From: Nonomuraea indica
GTDB lineage: Bacteria; Actinomycetota; Actinomycetes; Streptosporangiales; Streptosporangiaceae
Reading direction: 5' to 3'
NCBI RefSeq assembly: GCF_002850745.1
Contig: NZ_KZ559468.1
Span: forward strand, 475,109-539,108
Length of the DNA: 64,000 nucleotides
In this document: in pieces, positions 16,282 through 24,219 of the stretch
How the letters are laid out: each line of letters opens with the position of its first letter
Numbering within the stretch: the stretch's first letter is position 1
Notes under the pieces: generated by a model
Seen by the model: the letters and a program-made list of their open reading frames with translations, nothing else
What the model was told of the DNA's origin: nothing
Database searches by the model: none
Program-made: the position numbers and the translations under genes

Positions 16282-16773
16282 TCACTCGTAACTGGAAACG
16301 GAGTTGCAGTGCATCCACTTGGCCGGGTTGACGTCACGGCTGGTGTTTCCGGACCAGAACACGCATGACTCCAGGCGCCTTTCACCGCCGACCTGCATCG
16401 GCCCTGTCGCCCGGACATAGATGGGACCCGCGTAGTACCTGAAGGAACCCTGCTCGATGCCGCCCTGGTCGAGCACCGGCCTACCGTGCGCCGCCCGATG
16501 GAGCGAGGCGGTGACGGGGGTGGGTCTCCCGAGGTCCTGTCTCTTCAGCGTGACGACGCAGTTGGTGTTCTTCCGCCTGTCGCGCATGAGGTAGACGTCC
16601 GCGGTCCGGAGCCTGACGTGGTTGACGGTCTTGTAGCCGCTCCCGCACACCGCGTGGGGCTGGTACGGATTCCGCCCCTGCGTGGAACCGGCGTCGGCCT
16701 GAGCCGGTATGGCGAGCGCCGCGGCTGCGGCCGTTGCGATCACCCCTGCGACAATGCTTGTCGCCCTTCTCAT
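16282..16773 (-). CDS. Small secreted four-cysteine protein, related to a kinase ectodomain in this window
   Basis: 163 residues with a Sec signal peptide (MRRATSIVAGVIATAAAAAL, AxA site near AQADA, residues 25-29). The mature part has four main cysteines in the motifs VCGSGYK, NCVVTL, SCVFWSG and MHC, plus a YAGPIYV strand. The same order (NPY, VCGAGYK, NCVVTL, YAGPVRL, KCVIWGG, SHC) occurs in the extracellular C-terminal domain (662-768) of the Ser/Thr kinase at 24220-26526. It may be a soluble partner, competitor or shared-ligand protein; function otherwise unknown. AT-rich DNA at 16795-16855 upstream probably holds the promoter. Confidence 0.8.
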   Translation of the reverse strand: MRRATSIVAGVIATAAAAALAIPAQADAGSTQGRNPYQPHAVCGSGYKTVNHVRLRTADVYLMRDRRKNTNCVVTLKRQDLGRPTPVTASLHRAAHGRPVLDQGGIEQGSFRYYAGPIYVRATGPMQVGGERRLESCVFWSGNTSRDVNPAKWMHCNSVSSYE

Positions 16774-16955
16774 CTTGTGCCCCCTGATGCCCCTATATAG
16801 AACCGTCCCGCCGCGTCGGGCATGGATGATCCTTTATATCGCTTGCTGGGGCATAAGGGCAGATCGTCTAGCGGCCCCTCACGCACCTTCGGCCGGGTGA
16901 CTGGTCCGGCTCCGGTGGGGTGAGCCGACGGTGGAACCGGTCTCGGGCAGGGTCT

Positions 16956-18872
16956 TCAGGACGGAGGGAACCCCCCGCCGGTGGTCGCGGTCAGCAGGTG
17001 GGCGGGCAGCTCGACGGGCCGGGCCCGCAGCTCCTCGCCCAGCGCCTTGGCCTGCGGGTCCATCCGGGTGCCGGCCGCCACACCCCGCCCCAGCAGGCCG
17101 TGGACGACGAAGTTCAGGGCCTTGAGGTTGGGCAGCTCGTACCGGTCCACCCGGTACGGGGCCAGGGCGGGCAGCAGTTCCTTCAGACGGGCCGGGGTGA
17201 GCGTGGCCGCGAGCCAGGAGTACTGGGCGGCGGTGGTCACCCAGACGCCCAGGTTCGCGTTGCCGCCCTTGTCACCGGACCGCGCCCCCGCGACGCGGCC
17301 CAGCGGCACCCGGACCGTCGGCCCCTCGCCCCCGGGCACGCCGGCGACCTCCCCGCGCCCGGTGATCTCCGCGCGCCCGGTGACTTCGGCGTGTCCCGGG
17401 GTCTCGGCGTGTCCCGGGGTCTCCGCCTGTCCCGGGGTCTCGGCGTGTCCGGCGGCCTCGGTGCCCCTGGCTGCCTCGGCGTGCCCGGCGGTCCCGGTGC
17501 GCCCGGTGGCTTCGGCGTGCCCGGCTGTTTCCTGCGCGGGCGGGGCGGGGGCGGCCGGAGGGGGTGGCGTGGTGACGCCCCCGGTCGCGGAGGGCGGCCC
17601 GAGGTCGTCCGGCAGCCGTACGCCGTCGAGGAAAACCTCCGCGCGCACCTCACCCGCCGGCACCAGCACCGGCCAGTAGACCCCGTACGGCGAGGCGTCG
17701 CCCGGAGGGGAGAGGGCGTGGAAGCCCGGATAGCTGGCCAGCCCCGTCTCCACCACCGCCGAGGAGAAGGCCCGGCCCACCCGGCGCGGGTCGGCGTCCA
17801 TGACGGTGATCCGCAGCAGCCCGCCGTCCGTGAGCGTCACGTCGACGGTGTCGAACGACTCGCGCGGCACCCGCGCCCAGATCGCCTCCTCCGCCAGCCG
17901 TGCCTTGGCCCCGACGTCGAGGCCGGTCAGCACCAGCGTCATCGAGTTGCGGTAGCCGCCCGGGTAGGTGACGGCCACCTTGAGCGTGTCCGGCGGCGGC
18001 TCGCCCCGCACGCCGGAGACGCGGACCCGGTCGGGGCCGTCGTCGGACAGGACGACGGTGTCGAAACGCGCCACCACGTCGGGGCCGAGGTAGCGGGGCC
18101 CGGCGATCTCGTACACGAGCTGCGCCGTGACCGTGCCCGTGGAGACCAGCCCGCCCGTGCCCGGATGCTTGGTGATGACCGACGACCCGTCGGCGTGCAG
18201 CTCGGCGATCGGGAATCCGCAGTGAGCCAGGTCCGGCACCTCACGGAAGAACGCGTAGTTGCCGCCCGTGGCCTGGCATCCGCATTCGATGACGTGCCCG
18301 GCCACCACCGAGCCGGCCAGCGCGTCCAGATCGTCCGGCCCCCACCCGTAACGCCACATGCCGGGCCCCGTCACCAGGGCGGCGTCCGTGACCCGGCCGG
18401 TGACCACCACGTCGGCGCCCGCCGCGAGGGCGGTGGCGATCGGGCGGCCCCCCAGGTAGGCGTTGGCGGTCAGCGGGGTCGCCGCCAGGCTCTCGCCGGT
18501 GTCGGCATTCGTCAGGTCGAGGTCGCGGCCGATCAGGTCGTCGCCGGTCACGTGCGCGACCCGGGGCGACAGACCGAGCCGGGCGGCCAGCTCGCGGACC
18601 GCCGCGGCGCAGCCGGCCGGGTCGAGGCCGCCCGCGTTCGTGACGATCCTGATGCCGCGGTCGAGGCACGGCCCGAGCACGTCCTCCAGCTGCCGCAGGA
18701 ACGTCGGAGCGTAGCCGGGGCGGCCCTTGAGCCGGTTGCCGGCCAGGATGAGCATGGTCAGCTCGGCCAGCCAGTCACCGGTCAGCACGTCGATCGGGCC
18801 GCCCTCGACCATCTCGCGGGCCGCGGAGAGCCGGTCGCCGTAGAAGCCGCTGCAGTTGGCGACGCGCAGCAT
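16956..18872 (-). CDS. AtuA-like (DUF1446) acyl-CoA/terpenoid catabolism protein
   Basis: 638 residues. The N-terminal DUF1446 domain (about 1-440) opens LRVANCSGFYGDRLSAAREMV with PIDVLTGDWLAELTM and RIVTNAGGLDP. The C-terminal AtuA-like domain (about 520-638) has VAGARSGDKGGNANLGVW and LNFVVHGLLGRG. AtuA is required for acyclic terpene (citronellol/geraniol) use in Pseudomonas, but its reaction is unknown. The domains are joined by an 80-residue linker of six-residue GHAETP-like repeats (DNA 17340-17560). Its ATG overlaps the enoyl-CoA hydratase stop by one base. Last gene of a five-gene operon. Confidence 0.85.
   Translation of the reverse strand: MLRVANCSGFYGDRLSAAREMVEGGPIDVLTGDWLAELTMLILAGNRLKGRPGYAPTFLRQLEDVLGPCLDRGIRIVTNAGGLDPAGCAAAVRELAARLGLSPRVAHVTGDDLIGRDLDLTNADTGESLAATPLTANAYLGGRPIATALAAGADVVVTGRVTDAALVTGPGMWRYGWGPDDLDALAGSVVAGHVIECGCQATGGNYAFFREVPDLAHCGFPIAELHADGSSVITKHPGTGGLVSTGTVTAQLVYEIAGPRYLGPDVVARFDTVVLSDDGPDRVRVSGVRGEPPPDTLKVAVTYPGGYRNSMTLVLTGLDVGAKARLAEEAIWARVPRESFDTVDVTLTDGGLLRITVMDADPRRVGRAFSSAVVETGLASYPGFHALSPPGDASPYGVYWPVLVPAGEVRAEVFLDGVRLPDDLGPPSATGGVTTPPPPAAPAPPAQETAGHAEATGRTGTAGHAEAARGTEAAGHAETPGQAETPGHAETPGHAEVTGRAEITGRGEVAGVPGGEGPTVRVPLGRVAGARSGDKGGNANLGVWVTTAAQYSWLAATLTPARLKELLPALAPYRVDRYELPNLKALNFVVHGLLGRGVAAGTRMDPQAKALGEELRARPVELPAHLLTATTGGGFPPS
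17387..17458 (-). repeat. In-frame 18-bp tandem repeat (GHAETP linker)
   Basis: Four consecutive 18-bp units, two identical (CGGCGTGTCCCGGGGTCT on the top strand) and two diverging. More degenerate copies extend to about 17530. They encode the hexapeptide repeats between the two AtuA domains. Confidence 0.8.
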
Positions 18873-19666
18873 CAGGACGTCTCCCCGCCCGGCGGCACCC
18901 AGGCGGCGGGCCGCTTGGCCATGAACGCCGCGATGCCCTCCTGGCCCTCCTCCGAGGTGAACCGCTGCGCCGACAGGGCCGTCATCCGCCGCAGCCCCTC
19001 CTCGAACGAGACGCCCGGCAGATCCCTGACCAGCCGCTTGGTGATGGCGAGCGACTCGGGCCCGCCCTTGACCAGCATGCCGGCGTAGTGCTCGACCGTC
19101 GCGTCCAACTCGTCGGCGGGCACCGCCCGGGTGAGCAGGCCGATCTCCACGGCTCTCGCGGCGTCGAACACCTCGCCGGTCAGGAAGTACTCGGCGGCCG
19201 CCCTCGCGTGCAGCCGGCGCAGCACCGGCACCGCGATCATGGCGGGGACGACGCCGAGCCGTACCTCCGTGAACGCGAACGACGCCGTGTCCGGTGCGAT
19301 GGCGAAGTCGCAGGCGGCGACCAGGCCGAGCCCGCCCGCCCGCGCCGTGCCGTTGAGCCGGCAGATGACCGGCTTCGGGCTCTCCCAGAGCAGCGCGAGG
19401 ATCTCGGGGAGTGACGCGGTGACCGGGGCGTCGGCGGCGCCCGAGGCGCGGTCGGCCCGCTGCTCCTTCAGATCGGCGCCCGAGCAGAACACCGGGCCCG
19501 TGCCGGTCAGCACGATCACCCGCGCCTGCGGCTCGGCCAGCGCCCAGCCGAGACTCTCCTTCAGTTCGGCGAGCAACCGGACGGACAGCGCGTTGCGGTT
19601 CGGCGGCGAGTCGAGCGTGATCGTCGCGACGCCGTTCGCGAGCTCCTTGTGGACCAGCCGCGTCAT
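18872..19666 (-). CDS. Enoyl-CoA hydratase/isomerase family protein
   Basis: 264 residues, normal for the crotonase family. Oxyanion-hole motifs: FCSGADLKEQRADR near residue 60 and CRLNGTARAGGLGLVAACDFAIA near residue 105. The first catalytic Glu of canonical hydratases is replaced in ARAGGLGL, while AFTEVRLGVVPAMIAVPVL supplies the second. It matches AtuE/LiuC-type proteins that hydrate 3-methyl branched enoyl-CoAs after carboxylation. It overlaps the carboxylase alpha gene by four bases. Confidence 0.9.
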   Translation of the reverse strand: MTRLVHKELANGVATITLDSPPNRNALSVRLLAELKESLGWALAEPQARVIVLTGTGPVFCSGADLKEQRADRASGAADAPVTASLPEILALLWESPKPVICRLNGTARAGGLGLVAACDFAIAPDTASFAFTEVRLGVVPAMIAVPVLRRLHARAAAEYFLTGEVFDAARAVEIGLLTRAVPADELDATVEHYAGMLVKGGPESLAITKRLVRDLPGVSFEEGLRRMTALSAQRFTSEEGQEGIAAFMAKRPAAWVPPGGETS

Positions 19667-21897
19667 GGGTGTTCCTCCTGAGTGTTCCTCCCGGCGGTCT
19701 CCTCGATGACCGCCAGCACCGCTCCCGCCCGCACCTGCTGCCCCTCCTCGACGTGGACGCCGGAGACGACGCCGGCGGCGGGCGCGGCGATCCGATGCTC
19801 CATCTTCATGGCCTCCAGCACCAGCACCGGCTGCCCCTTCGCCACCCGCTCACCCTGCCGCACCTCGACGCGCAGCACGCTGCCGGGCATGGGGGCGAGC
19901 AGCGATCCCGGCGCCACCGTCGCCACGGGCTCGGGCAGCACCGGCAAGGGGGTCAGCTCGGCCCGGCCCCCCGGCGAGTCGACGTACACCTTGGCGACGT
20001 GCGCCGGGTCGCCGCCGCGGGCCCCGTCGTGGGCCCCGTCGTGGGCCCCCTCCCCGGCCCTCTCGCCGGCCGCGTCATGGGCCGCGTCGTGGGCCGCGTC
20101 GTGGGCGCCGTACAGGGCGACGTCGAACGTGTGCCGCAGGCCGTCGCGTTCCAGCACCACCCGGTCCGGCGCGGCGGCGACGACCGTCACCCCGGCGGGC
20201 AGCGGCTGGTAGACGACCTCGGCCTCGGCGAACCTCGCCCGTTGGGGCTGTGACCGGACGTTGCGCCAGCCGGAGGGCAGGCTGCCGAGCACCGGCGCCG
20301 CCCGCCGCCGCGCCGCGGCCATGGCGAGCGCCGCCGCCAGCACCGGCAACGCCACCGCGCGGGCAGCACCGTCGTCCCCGCCGGCCTGGTCCGCACCATC
20401 GACCGCCTCGTCCGCCCCTCCGGCCGGGTTCGTCCCATGGGCGGTCGGGTTTCGGTCCGTCCCGCCGGTTCGGTCCGTCCCGCCGGTTCGGTCGGTCCCG
20501 TGGACGGTCGCGTCCGTCCCGCCGGTCGGGCCGGTCCTGTGGGCGGTGTCCGGGGCCTCGGGATTCGGGGCCGGTCCGAGCCGTGCGCCGGAGGAGAGGG
20601 CGGCGCGGTGGTCGTCCAGGAAGCCGACATGGGTGTCACCTGCCAGGAACCCCGGGCTGGTCAGGATGTCGAGGAGCAGGTCCCGGTTGGTGGTGACGCC
20701 GTGCAGCCGGGCGCGCCGCAGCGCGGTCGTGAGCTTCCTGACGGCCTCCGCGCGGCTCGCCCCGTGGGCGACCACCTTGGCCAGCATCGCGTCGTAGTGC
20801 GGCGAGACCTCCGACCCCGACTCCACCCCGGAGTCCACCCGCACGTCACCCGGGATCTCGAACCGCCACAGCACCCCCGTCCGGGGCAGGTAGTCGCGGT
20901 CCTCGGCGTACAGCCGGGCCTCCACGGCGTGCCCGCGCGGCCCCGGCGGCGCGCCGTCGAGGGCGGCCCCCTCGGCCACCGCGAGCTGCAGCCGGACCAG
21001 ATCGACCCCGTGCACCAGCTCGGTCACCGGGTGCTCGACCTGCAGGCGGGTGTTCATCTCCAGGAACGCCACCTGATCGCCCCGCACCAGGAACTCGACC
21101 GTGCCCGCGCCCACGTAGCCGATCGCGCGGGCCGCCCGGACCGCGGCCTCCCGGAGCAGGGACCGGGTCTCCTCGCCGATCCCGGGCGACGGGCACTCCT
21201 CCACGACCTTCTGGTGACGCCGCTGCACGCTGCACTCGCGCTCGCCGAGCGCCCACACCGTGCCGTGCCCGTCGGCGAGGAGCTGCACCTCGACGTGCCT
21301 GGCCCGGTCGAGCAGTGGTTCGACGAACACGGTGCCGTCGCCGAACGCCGCCTCCGCCTCCCGCCGCGCCGAGGCCACCTCCCGCGCCAGGTCGGCGGCG
21401 GACCGCACCACCCGCATGCCCCGCCCGCCGCCACCGGCGGACGCCTTGACCAGCACCGGATACCGCCAGTCGGCTGGAAGGGCCGCGTCCGGCTCCAGCG
21501 ACGGCAGGACGGGCACCCCCGCCTCGGCCATCAGCCGCTTCGCCGCGACCTTCGACCCCATGGCCGCGATCGCCTCCGGCGGCGGCCCGACCCACACCAG
21601 GCCCGCCTCCAGCACGGCCCGCGCGAACTCGGCGTTCTCCGACAGGAACCCGTAGCCGGGGTGCACCGCGTCCGCCCCGGCCGTCCGGCACGCCGCCAGT
21701 ACGCGCTCCACGTCGAGGTACGTCTCCGCCGGGCGCACACCGCGCAGCCGCACCGCGTGGTCGGCCTCCGCCACGTGCGGCGCGCCGACGTCCGCGTCGG
21801 AGAACACCGCGACCGTCTCGATGCCCAGTTCCCGGCAGGTCCGGAAGACACGCCGCGCGATCTCCCCCCGGTTGGCCACCAGCAAGCGCGTGATCAC
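19663..21897 (-). CDS. Acyl-CoA carboxylase alpha subunit (biotin carboxylase + BCCP)
   Basis: 744 residues from a GTG at 21897 that overlaps the beta-subunit stop. Biotin carboxylase domain 1-445 (LLVANRGEIARRVFRTCRELGI, ATP-grasp loop ASAGGGGRGM, ECSVQRRHQKVVEE, EMNTRLQVEHPVTE). Biotinyl domain at the C-terminus with EAMKM, biotin lysine K698. Between them is a low-complexity linker of GTDRTGG repeats and a HDAAHDAA segment (DNA about 20021-20108). It carboxylates biotin with ATP and bicarbonate. The gene context (AtuA, branched enoyl-CoA hydratase) suggests geranyl-CoA or methylcrotonyl-CoA carboxylase; the substrate is not decided. Confidence 0.9.
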   Translation of the reverse strand: MITRLLVANRGEIARRVFRTCRELGIETVAVFSDADVGAPHVAEADHAVRLRGVRPAETYLDVERVLAACRTAGADAVHPGYGFLSENAEFARAVLEAGLVWVGPPPEAIAAMGSKVAAKRLMAEAGVPVLPSLEPDAALPADWRYPVLVKASAGGGGRGMRVVRSAADLAREVASARREAEAAFGDGTVFVEPLLDRARHVEVQLLADGHGTVWALGERECSVQRRHQKVVEECPSPGIGEETRSLLREAAVRAARAIGYVGAGTVEFLVRGDQVAFLEMNTRLQVEHPVTELVHGVDLVRLQLAVAEGAALDGAPPGPRGHAVEARLYAEDRDYLPRTGVLWRFEIPGDVRVDSGVESGSEVSPHYDAMLAKVVAHGASRAEAVRKLTTALRRARLHGVTTNRDLLLDILTSPGFLAGDTHVGFLDDHRAALSSGARLGPAPNPEAPDTAHRTGPTGGTDATVHGTDRTGGTDRTGGTDRNPTAHGTNPAGGADEAVDGADQAGGDDGAARAVALPVLAAALAMAAARRRAAPVLGSLPSGWRNVRSQPQRARFAEAEVVYQPLPAGVTVVAAAPDRVVLERDGLRHTFDVALYGAHDAAHDAAHDAAGERAGEGAHDGAHDGARGGDPAHVAKVYVDSPGGRAELTPLPVLPEPVATVAPGSLLAPMPGSVLRVEVRQGERVAKGQPVLVLEAMKMEHRIAAPAAGVVSGVHVEEGQQVRAGAVLAVIEETAGRNTQEEHP
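20021..20108 (-). repeat. 12-bp tandem repeats encoding HDA/HDG in the biotin carboxylase subunit
   Basis: Copies of the top-strand units GTCGTGGGCCCC and GTCGTGGGCCGC, read in the gene as GAHDGAHDG and AAHDAAHD. The core is the same CACGACG as in the HDGR repeat at 5164-5220, in an unrelated gene. Confidence 0.65.
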
Positions 21898-23483
21898 GGC
21901 CGGAACACCCCGTATCCCGCGGGCTCCGGCACCGGAGCGCTGTTGATCGCCGACAGGCACATCCCCAGGACGGTGCGGGTGTCGCGCGGGTCGATCACCC
22001 CGTCGTCGTACAGCCGCCCCGACAGGAAGAACGGCAGCGACTCCGCCTCGATCTGCGCCTCCACCATCGCCCGCATCGCCGCGTCGGCCTCCTCGTCGTA
22101 CGCCTGACCGCGGGCGGCGGCCGAGGCGCGGCCCACGATCGACAGCACGCCGGCGAGCTGCGCCGGCCCCATCACGGCCGACTTCGCGCTCGGCCAGCTG
22201 AACAGGAACCGCGGGTCGTAGGCCCGCCCGCACATGCCGTAGTTGCCCGCGCCGTAGGAGGCGCCCATCACCACGGTCAGGTGCGGCACCGTCGAGTTGG
22301 ACACCGCGTTGATCATCATCGCGCCGTGCTTGATGATGCCGCCCTGCTCGTACTCCTTGCCGACCATGTAGCCGGTCGTGTTCTGCAGGAACAGCAGCGG
22401 CGTGCGCGACCGGTCGGCGAGCTGGATGAACTGCGTCGCCTTCTGCGACTCCGCGCTGAACAGCACGCCCCGGGCGTTGGCCAGGATGCCGACGGGGTAG
22501 CCGTGCAGGCGGGCCCAGCCGGTCACCAGCGACTCGCCGTAGAGCGGCTTGAACTCCTCGAACACGCTGCCGTCCACGATCCGCGCGATCACCTCGCGCG
22601 GGTCGAACGGGATCTTCAGGTCCTCCGGCACGATCCCGAGCAGCTCCTCGGCTGGGTACGCCGGCTCGCGCACGGGCCCCGGCCGGACGCCCAGCTTGCG
22701 CCGGCCGAGCGAGCGGACGACGCGCCTGCCGATCCGCAGCGCGTCGTACTCGTCCAGCGCCAGGTAGTCGGCCAGGCCGCTGGTGCGGGCGTGCATCTCG
22801 GCCCCGCCGAGCGACTCGTCGTCGGACTCCTCGCCGGTCGCCATCCTCACCAGCGGCGGGCCGCCCAGGAACACCTTGGCGCGCTCGCGGACCATCACCA
22901 CGTGGTCGCTCATGCCGGGCACGTACGCGCCGCCCGCCGTCGAGTTGCCGAACACGAGGGCGATCGTCGGGATGCCCGCCGCCGACAGCCGGGTCAGGTC
23001 GCGGAACACCCGCCCGCCCGGGATGAAGATCTCCTTCTGCGTCGGCAGGTCCGCGCCGCCGCTCTCGACGAGGTTGACGAACGGCAGGCGGTTGGCGAAG
23101 GCGATGTCGGCGGCCCGGAGCGTCTTCTTCAGCGTCCACGGGTTGGAGGCGCCGCCCCGCACGGTGGGGTCGTTGGCGGAGATCACGCACTCGACGCCCT
23201 CGATCACCCCGATCCCCGTCACCACGCTGGCGCCCACCGGGAAGTCGCTGCCCCAGGCGGCGAGCGGCGACAGCTCCAGGAACGGCGAGTCGGGGTCGAC
23301 GAGCAGCTCGATCCGCTCCCTGGCCAGCAGCTTGCCGCGGGCGCGATGCCGGGAGACGTACTTCTCGCCGCCGCCCGCCACCGCCTTGGCTTGCTCGGCC
23401 TCCAGAGCGGCCAGCTTGTCCAGCATGGCCGCGCGCCGCCGCAGGTGCTCGGGGTCGGCGGGATCCAGTCTGCTCGTGATCAC
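21894..23483 (-). CDS. Acyl-CoA carboxylase beta subunit (carboxyltransferase)
   Basis: 529 residues, typical of MccB/AtuC/PccB. N-terminal crotonase-like half with ARGKLLARERIELLVDPDSPFLELSPLA and the acyl-CoA-binding GGSxxN-type segment VFGNSTAGGAYVPGMSD. C-terminal half with NNTTGYMVGKEYEQGGIIKHGAMMINAVSNSTVPH and GASYGAGNYGMCGRAY. It transfers CO2 from biotin to an acyl-CoA gamma or alpha carbon. GYMVGKEYE and NYGMCGRAY resemble the methylcrotonyl/geranyl-CoA branch rather than propionyl-CoA enzymes. The GTG start overlaps the tetR stop. Confidence 0.92.
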   Translation of the reverse strand: MITSRLDPADPEHLRRRAAMLDKLAALEAEQAKAVAGGGEKYVSRHRARGKLLARERIELLVDPDSPFLELSPLAAWGSDFPVGASVVTGIGVIEGVECVISANDPTVRGGASNPWTLKKTLRAADIAFANRLPFVNLVESGGADLPTQKEIFIPGGRVFRDLTRLSAAGIPTIALVFGNSTAGGAYVPGMSDHVVMVRERAKVFLGGPPLVRMATGEESDDESLGGAEMHARTSGLADYLALDEYDALRIGRRVVRSLGRRKLGVRPGPVREPAYPAEELLGIVPEDLKIPFDPREVIARIVDGSVFEEFKPLYGESLVTGWARLHGYPVGILANARGVLFSAESQKATQFIQLADRSRTPLLFLQNTTGYMVGKEYEQGGIIKHGAMMINAVSNSTVPHLTVVMGASYGAGNYGMCGRAYDPRFLFSWPSAKSAVMGPAQLAGVLSIVGRASAAARGQAYDEEADAAMRAMVEAQIEAESLPFFLSGRLYDDGVIDPRDTRTVLGMCLSAINSAPVPEPAGYGVFRP

Positions 23484-24118
23484 TGGCCCTCCTCGGGGGA
23501 CGTATCCGACGTCGGCGTCAGCCCGATGGCTCGGGCCCAGAGCGTGGTCAGCAGCCCGACGGCCGTCTCCTCGTCGGCCCGCTCGCCCAGGTCGAGCCAG
23601 ACGTGCGCGAAGTGCTCCACCATGCCGCCGAGCATGACGGCGGTCAGCCGGGGGTCGAGGGAGGGGTCGGCCAGCCCCTGGTCCTGGAGCCGGCGCAGCC
23701 CCTGGGCGCCGCGCCGCACGAACACCTCGCGCAGCTCCAGCAGCAGCTCGCGGAAGCTCTCCTCGGCCGTCGCCGCCTGCTCCAGCATCCGGATCAGCCG
23801 CGAGTTGGCGGCCCAGGCCCGCAGGTAGAGCCGGTTGGCGGCCTCGATGCGGGCGTACGGCTCGCCGGGCGCGGCCGGCCCCACGACGCTCGCGGTGAAC
23901 ATCTCACCCACCACCGCGGCGGCGACCTCGCGGAACAGCGCCTCCTTGGAGTCGAAGTACGTGTAGAAGGTGCCGTGCGAGACCCGCGCGCGGGCACAGA
24001 CGTCATCGACCCGCACGGCCTCGTACCCGTGCTCGTCGAACGCCTCGCGGCCGGCCTGCACCAGCGCCGCCCTGGTGCGCCGGCCACGGGCGGTCAGCGG
24101 ATCGGACTTGACGATCAC
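23480..24118 (-). CDS. TetR-family regulator heading the acyl-CoA carboxylase operon
   Basis: 212 residues from a GTG at 24118. Helix-turn-helix at about 9-57 (RTRAALVQAGREAFDEHGYEAVRVDDVCARARVSHGTFYTYFDSKEALF). It is the promoter-proximal gene of tetR-accB-accA-ech-atuA, all joined by 1-4-base overlaps. A TTGACG-N4-CGTCAA inverted repeat spans its start codon, suggesting autoregulation. The inducer is likely an acyl-CoA intermediate of the pathway (inference). Confidence 0.9.
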   Translation of the reverse strand: MIVKSDPLTARGRRTRAALVQAGREAFDEHGYEAVRVDDVCARARVSHGTFYTYFDSKEALFREVAAAVVGEMFTASVVGPAAPGEPYARIEAANRLYLRAWAANSRLIRMLEQAATAEESFRELLLELREVFVRRGAQGLRRLQDQGLADPSLDPRLTAVMLGGMVEHFAHVWLDLGERADEETAVGLLTTLWARAIGLTPTSDTSPEEGQ

Positions 24119-24123
24119 GTCAA
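24108..24123. promoter_or_regulatory. Inverted repeat across the tetR start codon (candidate operator)
   Basis: TTGACGATCACGTCAA: perfect 6-base arms TTGACG / CGTCAA around ATCA. The GTG start codon (24116-24118) is inside. Suits autoregulation by the encoded TetR protein of an operon with a very short leader. Confidence 0.45.
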
Positions 24124-24153
24124 CCACCCTAGCCGCGCCGGGCCGGGGAACGA

Positions 24154-24187
24154 AAGGCCCTCCGTGACGCGCGTCACGGAGGGCCTT
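24154..24187. terminator. Perfect 34-bp palindrome between the Ser/Thr kinase and tetR genes
   Basis: Each 17-base half is an exact reverse complement of the other (AAGGCCCTCCGTGACGC then GCGTCACGGAGGGCCTT), with no loop. It lies 33 bases past the kinase stop and 36 bases before the tetR start. Most likely the kinase gene's terminator; it could also bind a dimeric regulator. Confidence 0.65.
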
Positions 24188-24219
24188 CGGGATGGGCGGG
24201 GGCCTGCGGGCCCGGCGGG

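Noticed and set aside
16740..16860. Possible small RNA in the AT-rich stretch upstream of the secreted protein
   Set aside because: The AT-richness is adequately explained as the promoter of the minus-strand gene; no stable hairpin with a terminator was found.
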